Assembly (NCBI GenBank): GCA_014380505.1
Contig: JACMJT010000018.1
Span: forward strand, 1-12,729
Length of the DNA: 12,729 nt
Direction: 5' to 3'
Source of the DNA: Hyphomicrobiales bacterium
GTDB taxonomy: Bacteria; Pseudomonadota; Alphaproteobacteria; Rhizobiales; Aestuariivirgaceae
The notes under the pieces were generated by a model, which saw only the letters and a program-made list of their open reading frames with translations, was not told the origin of the DNA and ran no database searches. Below, one piece after another: positions 1-7,495 of this stretch (position 1 is its first letter; every line of letters starts with the position of its first letter). Both the position numbers and the translations under genes were made by a program.

Positions 1-915
1 AAGACCGTGATCGAGCAGCTCAGCGATCCGATCATGCACATGATCCGCAATGCTGCGGGTCACGCCATCGAAGACACCGCCGAAAGGGTTGCCAAGGGCA
101 AGCCCGCCGAAGGCTTGATCCGCTTGAGCGCCGAACAGCGCGGCAGCCGCATCGTCATCGAGGTCGGAGACGACGGCCGCGGCATCGACCGGGAAAAAAT
201 ACGCCACAAGGCCATTGCCAGAAATCTCATCCCCGCCGACGCTGTTTTGAGCACTGAGGATACCGACAATCTGATCTTCCTCCCGGGCTTCTCGACCGCC
301 GATAAGGTGACCAGCATTTCCGGCCGCGGTGTCGGCATGGATGTGGTGAAACGCAATATCCAGAAGCTCGGCGGCCGCGTGAGCCTGCGTTCCGAACCGG
401 GCCAGGGGTCGACGGTGATTTTGACGTTGCCGCTCACGCTTGCGGTTCTCGAAGGCATGATCGTGCGCGCCGCCAATGAATCCTACGTCATCCCGATCGC
501 CAGCATCGTCGAATGCCGCGCGTCCTGGCAGAAGGATGTGGGCGAGGTGGCCGGTTTCGGTGAAGTTCTCAAGGTGCGCGGCAGCTATGTGGGCCTCATC
601 CATTTGACCCGCGTATTCGGCAGCTCCACGGCAGCCTGCACGCAGCAATCGGTCGCCATCATCGCCGAGATCGAAGGCGGCGGCCATATAGCGCTGGTCG
701 TCGACGAGATCGTGGGCCAGCAGCAAGTGGTGATCAAGAGCATCACCGACAATCTCGATCCGGTGGCAGGCATCGCCGGCGCCACCATCCTCGGCGACGG
801 CCGCGTCGCGCTCATTGTCGACGCCACGGAGATCTCAAGGCTTGCCGCGGCTCGCGGCAAGTCCCGGCGGCAGGCCCCGAATTCCGAAATCGACAGCAGG
901 AGAAATGTCGCATGA
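1..915 (+). CDS. cheA: Chemotaxis histidine kinase CheA, C-terminal part (5' truncated by window edge)
   Basis: CheA is the cytoplasmic histidine kinase that receptors control through CheW and that phosphorylates CheY and CheB. Only its last 304 codons are here; the reading frame is open from base 1, so the Met/Val near base 7 is internal. Visible are the ATP-binding domain (roughly residues 1-145 of the fragment), with the N-box RNAAGHAIE, the G1 box DDGRGID, a phenylalanine-containing lid (LPGFST) and the G2 box GRGVGMDVV. The C-terminal P5 CheW-like regulatory domain follows (about 146-290), starting near PLTLAVLEGMIV. The P1, P2 and P3 domains lie outside the window. The N-box differs from the usual NxxDHGIE: Asp is Gly and Gly is Ala, while Asn and His are kept. 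The stop codon overlaps the cheW start by 4 bp (ATGA), indicating translational coupling. The assignment is secure. Confidence 0.96.
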   Translation, partial: KTVIEQLSDPIMHMIRNAAGHAIEDTAERVAKGKPAEGLIRLSAEQRGSRIVIEVGDDGRGIDREKIRHKAIARNLIPADAVLSTEDTDNLIFLPGFSTADKVTSISGRGVGMDVVKRNIQKLGGRVSLRSEPGQGSTVILTLPLTLAVLEGMIVRAANESYVIPIASIVECRASWQKDVGEVAGFGEVLKVRGSYVGLIHLTRVFGSSTAACTQQSVAIIAEIEGGGHIALVVDEIVGQQQVVIKSITDNLDPVAGIAGATILGDGRVALIVDATEISRLAAARGKSRRQAPNSEIDSRRNVA

Positions 916-1436
916 TCGGCAAGCGCAGAATAACCGACTACGACGATCTCTCCGGTACAGCCTTGGCCCCCGAGGACGCCGATGTGCAGCAGTTTGTGTC
1001 CTTTACGGTGGGCGATCAGCACTACTGCGTCGACATCATGGCGGTGCGCGAAATCAAGGCGTGGACCGGAACCACCAGCCTGCCCAATTCGCAGGCCTTT
1101 GTCCGCGGCGTCATCAATCTGCGCGGCACCATCATCCCGGTCATCGATCTTCGCATGCGCTTTGGCCAGGGCCTGACCGAACCGACGCCAAGCCATGTGG
1201 TGGTTATCGTGGCCATTGGCGAAGCCCAGAGCGGGCTACTGGTGGACGGCGTCTCCGACATCGTGACAGTGCCCCGCAGGGACATCGCCGCCATTCCCGA
1301 TCTGGAAGGCGAAGACCGCAACCCCTTTTTCCACGGCCTTGTGACAGGCCAGGACAATCTCATGGCGGTGATTGCGCTCGATCAGCTGGTAAGCCAGCGC
1401 TTGGGTGGGCACGTTTCAACTTCGACTGCGGCATAG
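912..1436 (+). CDS. cheW: Chemotaxis coupling protein CheW
   Basis: CheW is the small cytoplasmic adaptor that joins receptor tips to the P5 domain of CheA. The 174-residue product is a single CheW domain of normal length. After a poorly conserved leader of about 25 residues it begins with QQFVSFTVGDQHYCVDI and contains the family hallmark region FVRGVINLRGTIIPVIDLR near residues 70-88. It ends with the usual alternating strand region (LVDGVSDIV, then NLMAVIALDQL). The start at 912 is supported by the ATGA overlap with cheA and by a purine-rich AGGAGA ribosome binding site about 9 bases upstream. Its own TAG stop sits inside the AGGAG that serves the next gene. The flanking cheA and receptor genes fit the role exactly. 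Confidence 0.96.
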   Translation: MIGKRRITDYDDLSGTALAPEDADVQQFVSFTVGDQHYCVDIMAVREIKAWTGTTSLPNSQAFVRGVINLRGTIIPVIDLRMRFGQGLTEPTPSHVVVIVAIGEAQSGLLVDGVSDIVTVPRRDIAAIPDLEGEDRNPFFHGLVTGQDNLMAVIALDQLVSQRLGGHVSTSTAA

Positions 1437-1439
1437 GAG
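1435..1439 (+). promoter_or_regulatory. Ribosome binding site for the chemoreceptor gene
   Basis: AGGAG overlaps the TAG stop of cheW and lies 7 bases before the ATG at 1447. This fixes the receptor start and suggests translation is coupled to cheW. Confidence 0.75.
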
Positions 1440-1446
1440 CCATTAA

Positions 1447-4074
1447 ATGTTCAACGTCCTGAACAATCTCAAGATCGGCAAGCGGATTTTCATACTTGTG
1501 CTGGCCCCTGCCATCGGCCTTGCGATCCTGGCGCTGACATTTTTCAGCGGAGATCGCAGTGTTGAACTGGCCTTCCAGGATAATCAGAAATCCGCCCGGC
1601 TTGCCGACATGATAGGCGAGTTAAGGGTAAAGGCAGCGGAATTGGCAAGGCGCGAAAAAGATTTTCTGCTGCGCAACGATGACAGATCCGTTTCGCAGTC
1701 AAAGGCGGCAGCGGAGCTGATTGAGGTGATGCTCGTGGTCCTTGGGGACAGCACGGTCAATGGCGATTTGGCCGAGCCGACAGCAAGATTGAAAGCCCTG
1801 ATGGCGTCCTATGAGAGCCAGTTCAGCAAGGTCGTCCTCCTGCAGCGCAACCAAAGCAACGGCGGGCGGAAAGGCACGCTCGCGCGGCTCGAGCTTGATC
1901 TGGATGCTGCGGTTGCATCCCTCAACCTCGACAACGTGACCGGCAAAATCATGGCGGCGCGCTCCCGGGTGAAAGATTTCCGGCAACGAGAATTCCAGCA
2001 AGGCGAAACCGAAAGCCCGGCTGAACAGAAGGCCTTGGAGTCCAGATTCTCAGGGTTGCTGGACGATATGGAAAAGGAAATCATGGCGGCGGTCACCAGC
2101 CATGCTTTGCCTTTAGAGGAAATAGAACGCATCAAAAAGCTTGTAGGCGCCTATCGAAACGCCAATGTTGTCTGGGCCACGGGCGATCGGGTTTTCAAGG
2201 TGAATGTCAGGCTGCTGTCTGACATCGCAAGCCAGATGGATCCTTATTTCATTAAGATCGAAACCGTAGCCGATAACGGACAAGCCATGTCCGCCAAGAC
2301 GCTCATGGAGGCCCGGGAAACCACGCGGATGGTGTGGTTTTCCGGAGTGGCGTCCCTCATGGGAATCATTCTGTTCTTTGGCTTCCTGGTCGGCCGCAGC
2401 ATCATTCGCCCGATCAAAGCCATCACCGGAGTTTTCGAAAAGGTGGCGACCGGGCAACTGAACGTCGCCATCCCTTCCCAGGATCGCAAGGATGAAATCG
2501 GCCAACTCGCCCGCATCCTGGCTTCCTTCCACGAGAACACCACCCAGGCTGTGCGCACCCAGTCGGCGCTCGACGTGGCCTCGGCACCGTTCATGCTGGT
2601 CGAGCCGCAGGGTACTATCGTCGCCATCAACAAGGCGGCTGAGGAAATGTTCCGCACCGCCGAGGCAGACTTGCAAGCGGTCATACCGGAATTCCGTGCC
2701 GGGGCGCTCGTGGGCAGCTGGATTATGGCCTTCGGGGGCGTTTTAGCAGACGATAAACCGGAGACCACGAAGCACGAGCGCATGGTGATAGGCGGTCGCA
2801 CCTTCGACATCGTGATGACACCGGTGCTCAACAGCCTAGGCGAGCGCCTAGGCACCAGCATCGAATGGAAGGACATGACGGATCAGCTCGCAACCGAGCA
2901 GCAGGTCGCGACCATTGTCCATGCGGCGCGCGATGGCGATTTCACCAAGCGCATACTGGTGTCGGATAAATCGGGTTTCATGCTCGATCTCTCCAGAGGC
3001 ATGAACGATATAACGGAAACAGTGGATCGCGGCCTTTCGGAAACCGTACGCATGATGTCGGCGCTCGCGAGAGGTGATTTGACTCAGCGGGTGGTCGGCG
3101 AATTCAAGGGCAGCTTTTTGCAGCTCAAGACCGACGCCAACACCATGGCGGACAAGATCCGGGCGATCGCCCGGCGCATTTCCGGCGTTTCGGGCGAAGT
3201 CCAGGGAGCAACCCGCGAGATCGCCTCAGGTGTTGCCGATCTCTCGGCTCGGACCGAGCACCAAGCCTCTTCGCTGGAAGAGACCTCGGCTTCCATGGAG
3301 CAACTGGCGACCACCGTGCGTCAGAACGCCGGCAACGCCCAGGAAGCCAACCGGCTCGCAGCGGCGGCAAGCACATCGGCCACCAGTGGCGGCGACATTG
3401 CCAACCGGGCGGTGACCGCCATGGGCCGCATCGAGGATTCCTCCCGCCAGATCACCGAAATCGTCGGGCTGATCCAGGATATTGCCTTCCAGACCAACTT
3501 GCTGGCGCTGAACGCGGCGGTGGAAGCAGCCCGCGCCGGTGAGGCCGGCAAAGGCTTTGCCGTCGTCGCCAACGAAGTCCGCGCCCTGGCCCAGCGCGCC
3601 AGCCAGGCCTCGAAGGATATCAAAGGCCTCATCGTCAATTCCGACACCCAGGTGCGGGAAGGTGTTACGCTGGTGAAGCAAGCCGGCAGTTCGCTGACCG
3701 AAATCGTGGCCTCGGTGAAGAAGGTGGCAACTCTCGTCTCCGAGATTGCCGCGGCGACCCAAGAGCAATCCTCGGGGATCGAACAGGTCAGCAAGGCGGT
3801 CACGGGCATGGACCAGATGACCCAGCAGAACGCCGCCCTTGTCGAAGAAACCAACGCCGCCCTGCAATCGGCACAGGCCCAGGTCGATGAACTGCGCAAT
3901 GTGGTGGACTTCTTCAAGACCGACGACCGTGCGGCTGAAGAACGGGACCGGTCTGAAGCGTTGCCTGAACCTGTCAACCCAGTGCGCCAGCAGTTCCAGG
4001 CCCTGGCCCGCAAAGTGGCCGGAGGCCGCGCCGCCGCAGTGGCTCCCGTCTACGATGACTGGAAGGAATTCTGA
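1447..4074 (+). CDS. Methyl-accepting chemotaxis protein with HAMP-PAS-HAMP-like linker and C-terminal DWKEF
   Basis: This is a membrane chemoreceptor of 875 residues. A first transmembrane segment lies at about 14-33 and a second at about 296-315. The roughly 260 residues between them should be periplasmic and look helical; the stretch [19 protein letters not shown] recalls helical-bimodular or four-helix ligand domains, but this is tentative and no ligand can be named. A HAMP domain follows (about 317-370), then a PAS domain (about 373-470), then a second HAMP-like segment (about 490-575). The methyl-accepting coiled coil runs from about 577, with the conserved hairpin tip ([30 protein letters not shown]) at about 680-710. 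The last five residues are DWKEF, which fits the xWxxF CheR-docking pentapeptide of E. coli Tar/Tsr (NWETF). The gene sits 10 bp after cheW and 15 bp before cheR, so it is probably a main client of this operon. Confidence 0.95.
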   Translation: MFNVLNNLKIGKRIFILVLAPAIGLAILALTFFSGDRSVELAFQDNQKSARLADMIGELRVKAAELARREKDFLLRNDDRSVSQSKAAAELIEVMLVVLGDSTVNGDLAEPTARLKALMASYESQFSKVVLLQRNQSNGGRKGTLARLELDLDAAVASLNLDNVTGKIMAARSRVKDFRQREFQQGETESPAEQKALESRFSGLLDDMEKEIMAAVTSHALPLEEIERIKKLVGAYRNANVVWATGDRVFKVNVRLLSDIASQMDPYFIKIETVADNGQAMSAKTLMEARETTRMVWFSGVASLMGIILFFGFLVGRSIIRPIKAITGVFEKVATGQLNVAIPSQDRKDEIGQLARILASFHENTTQAVRTQSALDVASAPFMLVEPQGTIVAINKAAEEMFRTAEADLQAVIPEFRAGALVGSWIMAFGGVLADDKPETTKHERMVIGGRTFDIVMTPVLNSLGERLGTSIEWKDMTDQLATEQQVATIVHAARDGDFTKRILVSDKSGFMLDLSRGMNDITETVDRGLSETVRMMSALARGDLTQRVVGEFKGSFLQLKTDANTMADKIRAIARRISGVSGEVQGATREIASGVADLSARTEHQASSLEETSASMEQLATTVRQNAGNAQEANRLAAAASTSATSGGDIANRAVTAMGRIEDSSRQITEIVGLIQDIAFQTNLLALNAAVEAARAGEAGKGFAVVANEVRALAQRASQASKDIKGLIVNSDTQVREGVTLVKQAGSSLTEIVASVKKVATLVSEIAAATQEQSSGIEQVSKAVTGMDQMTQQNAALVEETNAALQSAQAQVDELRNVVDFFKTDDRAAEERDRSEALPEPVNPVRQQFQALARKVAGGRAAAVAPVYDDWKEF

Positions 4075-4089
4075 GTCGAGATCTCAATC

Positions 4090-4992
4090 ATGTATCCCCA
4101 GACTGCGCCACCAATGATCGATCCGGAGGACGGTGACCAATACCAGTCCCCGTATGGTCAATGGGCGCCACGCATGTCGGACGCCCAGTTCGATTGCTTC
4201 CGCGATCTCGCCAAGGCCCATGCCGGAATAGCCCTGCTGGGTCACAAGCGAAACATGGTTTATCGGCGGGTCTCCAAGCGGCTGGCAGCCCTTGGCCTCA
4301 AGGACTTCGGCGCCTACCGCAATCTGCTTTCGGGGCCCGATGCGGAAACGGAACTGCAGCATTTCGTCAACGTGCTGACGACAAACAAGACCGAATTCTT
4401 CCGCGAGAATCATCATTTCCAGCATCTCGCATCGGTGGTCCTGCCCAGCCTCGACAAGGGGCTCGCCAAGAAAGGCAGCTCCAGGCTTCGTATATGGTCG
4501 GCCGGTTGTTCCTCGGGCCAAGAGCCCTATTCGGTTGCCATGGCACTTTGCGAGGCCATGGCCGATCTATCGCGGTGGGACGCGAAAATTCTGGCGACCG
4601 ACATCGACACCGATGTGATCGAGTTTGGCCGCCGGGGCATTTATTCGGCTGCGGAAGTGCAGTCGATCCCAACGGCCCTCCGCTCCAAGTTCGTGGAAGC
4701 GTTGCCCGGGGAAACCGGCAGCGGCCGGATGTCCGCGGCGCTGCGCTCTCTTATCACTTTCAACCAGCTTAATTTGCACGGGCCCTGGCCGATGAAAGGA
4801 AAGTTCGACGCGATCTTCTGCCGCAATGTGATCATCTATTTCGACACTCCCGACCAATGCCGGCTGTTCGATCGCTTCGCCGATCTCCTCTGCGACGGCG
4901 GTTACGTATACATCGGACATTCGGAATCCCTCTACAAGGTGACTGAACGCTTCCGGCCCATTGGCCAAAGCATTTATCAAAGGATCGCCTGA
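4090..4992 (+). CDS. cheR: Chemotaxis protein methyltransferase CheR
   Basis: CheR transfers methyl groups from S-adenosylmethionine to receptor glutamates during adaptation. The 300-residue protein has the N-terminal helical domain (YRRVSKRLAALGLKDFGAYRNLL) and the diagnostic TNKTEFFRENHHF. The SAM-binding motif is IWSAGCSSGQEPYSVAMAL, and a later motif is FDAIFCRNVIIYFD. The beta-subdomain that docks receptor pentapeptides in the enterobacterial enzyme should lie within the SAM domain, which fits the DWKEF tail of the receptor just upstream. The start is uncertain: ATG at 4090 has only a weak purine stretch before it, and in-frame ATGs at 4114 and 4174 are possible, the last giving an N-terminus closer to the family norm. 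The stop overlaps the cheB start by one base (TGATG). Confidence 0.95.
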   Translation: MYPQTAPPMIDPEDGDQYQSPYGQWAPRMSDAQFDCFRDLAKAHAGIALLGHKRNMVYRRVSKRLAALGLKDFGAYRNLLSGPDAETELQHFVNVLTTNKTEFFRENHHFQHLASVVLPSLDKGLAKKGSSRLRIWSAGCSSGQEPYSVAMALCEAMADLSRWDAKILATDIDTDVIEFGRRGIYSAAEVQSIPTALRSKFVEALPGETGSGRMSAALRSLITFNQLNLHGPWPMKGKFDAIFCRNVIIYFDTPDQCRLFDRFADLLCDGGYVYIGHSESLYKVTERFRPIGQSIYQRIA

Positions 4993-6047
4993 TGCCGGTG
5001 CGTGTTCTCATTGTCGATGACTCGGCCATGATGCGCAGTTTTCTGCGCGAAGTTCTGGCCGGCGATCCGGCGATTGAAGTCGTGGGCGTCGCGCCCGATC
5101 CTTTTTCCGCACGCCAGAAAATCAAGGACCTCAACCCTTCCGTCATCACCCTCGATATCGAAATGCCGGGCATGGACGGGTTGACCTTTTTGGAGCATCT
5201 CATGCGGTTGCGGCCGATGCCCGTGGTCATGGTGTCATCGCTGACGCAAAGGGGGGCAGCCGCCACCCTGAAGGCCCTCGAAATCGGCGCTGTCGATTTT
5301 GTTGCAAAGCCGTCGCGGGGATTGGAAACCGGCTGGCCTGACTTTGGTGCTGAAATCATCGCCAAGGTCAAGACGGCGGCGGCGGCGTTCGTTCCCTATG
5401 AAATTCCCCCAACCCCTCATCTGGCATTGCCGCAAGGCACCAGCGGTTCCAGCCGGCTCGTCGCCTTGGGTGGTTCCACCGGTTCGGTGGCGGTGTTTCA
5501 GCATATTATCGGCGCGATGCCCGCCGACAGCCCGGCAATGCTGGTTGCCGTGCACATGCCGGCTCAGTTCACCAAGCAGTTTGCGGCGCGCCTTGATGAC
5601 ATGTGCGCCATGAAGGTGACCGAGGCGGCCGATGGCATGCCAATCGCAACGGGCCATGTCCTGGTGGCGCCGGGCGACCGGCATCTGATGGTCAAGCGGA
5701 CGGCTGCGGGTTATGTCTGCAAGCTCGAGAACGGGCCCAGGGTCAATGGCCACGTACCCTCGGTCGATGTTCTGTTTGAATCGGTTGCAAGGGCCGCAGG
5801 GCCCAATGGCCTCGGTATCATTCTCACCGGAATGGGCAGGGATGGCGCCGTTGGGCTCAAGGCGATGCGCGACGCGGGTGCCCTCACCGCCTGCCAGGAC
5901 GAGGCTACGAGCCTGATATATGGCATGCCGGGGGCAGCCGTTGCCGAAGGCGCCGTGTGCCATGAATTGCCGTTATCCGGTATCCCCGCCTATATCCTGA
6001 GCACTGTGGGCTCGCGGCCCGCCATTAATATGAGGGTGGGCGCATGA
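4992..6047 (+). CDS. cheB: Chemotaxis response regulator protein-glutamate methylesterase CheB
   Basis: CheB removes methyl groups from, and deamidates, receptors after phosphorylation by CheA. The 351-residue product has a receiver domain at about 1-120: acidic pair D9/D10, phospho-acceptor D55 in TLDIEMPGMDG, and the conserved lysine K106 in AKPS. A linker of about 35 residues leads to the methylesterase domain. Its catalytic triad is visible: Ser162 in GGSTGS, His188 in AVHMPAQF and Asp284 in TGMGRDGA, with spacing like that of the enterobacterial enzyme (164/190/286). The nucleophile loop is GGST where many homologues have GAST. The start overlaps the cheR stop by one base and the stop overlaps the cheD start by four (ATGA), so the three adaptation enzymes are translationally linked. 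Confidence 0.96.
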   Translation: MPVRVLIVDDSAMMRSFLREVLAGDPAIEVVGVAPDPFSARQKIKDLNPSVITLDIEMPGMDGLTFLEHLMRLRPMPVVMVSSLTQRGAAATLKALEIGAVDFVAKPSRGLETGWPDFGAEIIAKVKTAAAAFVPYEIPPTPHLALPQGTSGSSRLVALGGSTGSVAVFQHIIGAMPADSPAMLVAVHMPAQFTKQFAARLDDMCAMKVTEAADGMPIATGHVLVAPGDRHLMVKRTAAGYVCKLENGPRVNGHVPSVDVLFESVARAAGPNGLGIILTGMGRDGAVGLKAMRDAGALTACQDEATSLIYGMPGAAVAEGAVCHELPLSGIPAYILSTVGSRPAINMRVGA

Positions 6048-6682
6048 GCACGACACCGGGCTCAGCAGTGGCCCATGCCGATAATGATACCGATATCGTC
6101 GGCCGCAAATCGCATTTTGATCCCGCCGCCGGAGCGACCGCGATCTGGATCTTCCAGGGCGATTTCTACGTGTCCTCGCGCCCCGACCTGTTTCTGACCG
6201 CGGTGCTGGGTTCGTGCATAGCGGTTTGCATTCGCGACCCTGCGGCAGGGTGCGGCGGCATGAACCATTTCCTGTTGCCCGACTCTGAAAACCGGGACGA
6301 TCACTATCCCAGCCAAGCCTTGCGCTATGGGAGTTATTCCATCGAACGGTTGATCAACGCCATCCTGTCGCGTGGCGGCAGGCGTGAACGCCTTGAGGTC
6401 AAGGTGTTCGGCGGCGCCAATGTGATGAGCGGGATGTCGGATGTAGGTGCTCGGAATGTGGACTTCGTTGAACATTACTTTGCCAACGAACGGTTGCCGA
6501 TAGCGGCAGCCGACCTGCGCGGCACCTGGCCACGCAAACTGCGGTACTTCCCGACATTGGGCATCGCTCAAGTCCGTGAACTAAGGGATGCGGAGGCCGA
6601 CGAAGCCATAAAGGCCGAAGAGATTCTGCGTTCGCGAATTTCCGTTTCCAAACACGCCGGAGATGTCGAGGTTTTCAAATAA
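6044..6682 (+). CDS. cheD: Chemoreceptor glutamine deamidase CheD
   Basis: CheD converts specific receptor glutamines to glutamates, creating methylation sites and tuning receptor activity. The protein is 212 residues long, with an N-terminal extension of about 30 residues before the domain. The catalytic set described for Thermotoga CheD (Thr21, Cys27, His44) is matched with identical spacing: Thr52, Cys58 in AVLGSCIAV and His75 in GGMNHFLLP. Further family signatures are VKVFGGANVM near residues 122-131 and RKLRYFPTLG towards the C-terminus. The ATG lies in an ATGA overlap with cheB. This is the last gene of the classic che set; the next gene begins 74 bp downstream and may have its own promoter. 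Confidence 0.95.
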   Translation: MSTTPGSAVAHADNDTDIVGRKSHFDPAAGATAIWIFQGDFYVSSRPDLFLTAVLGSCIAVCIRDPAAGCGGMNHFLLPDSENRDDHYPSQALRYGSYSIERLINAILSRGGRRERLEVKVFGGANVMSGMSDVGARNVDFVEHYFANERLPIAAADLRGTWPRKLRYFPTLGIAQVRELRDAEADEAIKAEEILRSRISVSKHAGDVEVFK

Positions 6683-6698
6683 CTGCCCGCTATGGTTT

Positions 6699-6750
6699 AG
6701 TTAAGGTGTTGTTCACCACGATGTTTTAAATAACGGAAATATTCCGGGAG
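6699..6750 (+). promoter_or_regulatory. Conserved leader of PAS/mini-receptor copy 1 with ribosome binding site
   Basis: TTAAGG, GTTGTTCACCACGATG and an AT-rich tract are shared with the leader of copy 2 (7434-7485). TTAA-N7-TTCAC within it partly resembles the CtrA consensus TTAA-N7-TTAAC. GGGAG at 6746-6750 is a Shine-Dalgarno site, 6 bases before ATG 6757 and 12 before ATG 6763. A promoter here is inferred from the conservation only; no clear -35/-10 pair could be assigned. Confidence 0.4.
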
Positions 6751-6756
6751 AGCGGC

Positions 6757-7356
6757 ATGGCCATGGAACAGCTGGATTGGGAAACCAGTGTCATCCAGAG
6801 ATTCAAGGGCTTCCTTTACCGCTGCAAGGCGGATGAAGCCTATACGATGTTGGAAATGACCTCGGGAATAGAGCGGGTGTTCGGTTACCCCGTCAATGAG
6901 ATCGTGGGCAATCGGCTCCGTACTTTTTCTTCCCTGATTCACGGCGACGATTTGCCTGCGGTAGACGAGGCTGTCACCAAAGGCCTAGCCGACAATGCCA
7001 ATTGGGACATCAACTACCGCCTCTTGGCGGCCGACGGCAGATCCGTGTGGGTTCATGAAACCGGCGGCGGTATTTGCGACGAGCGCGGCGAACTGCTTTA
7101 TCTTGAGGGAGCGGTTGCCGATATCGACATCCTCTACAACCGCATGCAAGAGCGGACTGCGGAACTGGCCCATGCCGCGTCGAGAACCCTTGAGGTCGTC
7201 GAGTCGCTGCGATACTTGAAATTGCTCGCCTTGAATGCCGGTATCGAAGCGGCCCGGGCCGGGCGGGCCGGTGCCGGATTTGCCGTTCTCGCCCAGGAAA
7301 TGCGCAAGCTTGCCTATCAATCCGAAGAAACCGCGAAGTCGATAGCGGCCGGATGA
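6757..7356 (+). CDS. Soluble PAS protein with truncated chemoreceptor signalling tip (copy 1, intact)
   Basis: This is a 199-residue protein with no transmembrane segment. Residues about 15-125 form a PAS/PAC fold of the PAS_3 kind ([17 protein letters not shown], then [33 protein letters not shown]). Residues about 126-199 are a coiled coil ending in a shortened methyl-accepting hairpin: [14 protein letters not shown] at 156-169, then [12 protein letters not shown]. The long helices that carry methylation sites in normal receptors are absent, and the QTN of the usual QTNLLALNA is replaced by YLK. It could be a minimal cytoplasmic receptor, a CheA/CheW-binding modulator, or a PAS protein with a relic output; its function is unknown. 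ATG 6763 is an alternative start and matches copy 2 best. It lies 74 bp after cheD. Identity as PAS plus receptor-tip is secure, the role is not. Confidence 0.85.
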   Translation: MAMEQLDWETSVIQRFKGFLYRCKADEAYTMLEMTSGIERVFGYPVNEIVGNRLRTFSSLIHGDDLPAVDEAVTKGLADNANWDINYRLLAADGRSVWVHETGGGICDERGELLYLEGAVADIDILYNRMQERTAELAHAASRTLEVVESLRYLKLLALNAGIEAARAGRAGAGFAVLAQEMRKLAYQSEETAKSIAAG

Positions 7357-7377
7357 ACTGCCGGAAGGACTCATCCC

Positions 7378-7437
7378 TTTTGTAGCGTCTGGGCAGTTCC
7401 GGCTTTTGCACCTTTCCCATGGCGTTGCGCGGCAGTT
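7378..7437 (-). pseudogene. Orphaned C-terminal fragment of the malonyl-CoA synthetase-like gene
   Basis: Read on the minus strand, this stretch encodes ELPRNAMGKVQKPELPRRY. The real ligase gene ends ELPRNAMGKVQKAELRKRY followed by five residues and a stop. An ungapped comparison of the last 50 bases (7388-7437 against 8131-8180) gives 40 matches. The fragment carries the terminal catalytic-lysine motif of adenylating enzymes without the rest of the gene, so it cannot be functional on its own. It marks the right-hand end of duplication unit 1. Confidence 0.85.
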
Positions 7438-7485
7438 AAGGCGTTGTTCACCACGATGATTTAGATATATGGCAATTCCGGAGGG
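7434..7485 (+). promoter_or_regulatory. Conserved leader of PAS/mini-receptor copy 2 with ribosome binding site
   Basis: This repeats the copy-1 leader: TTAAGGCGTTGTTCACCACGA, then an AT-rich tract. GGAGGG at 7480-7485 is a good Shine-Dalgarno site 10 bases before ATG 7496. The same TTAA-N7-TTCAC element is kept. Promoter function is inferred. Confidence 0.4.
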
Positions 7486-7495
7486 CGGTATCGCT

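Larger units (their letters stand above)
6699..7437. repeat. Tandem duplication, unit 1
   Basis: This is the left copy of a direct repeat of about 740 bp; the right copy is 7434-8180. The unit contains an upstream leader, the PAS/mini-receptor gene and, at its right end, a fragment of the C-terminal coding end of the neighbouring ligase gene on the opposite strand. Similarity starts at AGTT (6699-6702), holds across the leader (GTTAAGG then GTTGTTCACCACGATG), continues through the gene and ends at AGTT (7434-7437). Confidence 0.85.

Noticed and set aside
7356..7403. Terminator after PAS copy 1 formed by AACTGCC/GGCAGTT (7356-7362/7392-7398)
   Set aside because: The stem is 7 bp with a 29-base loop and no following T-run, and the second arm lies inside the leftover ligase coding sequence.
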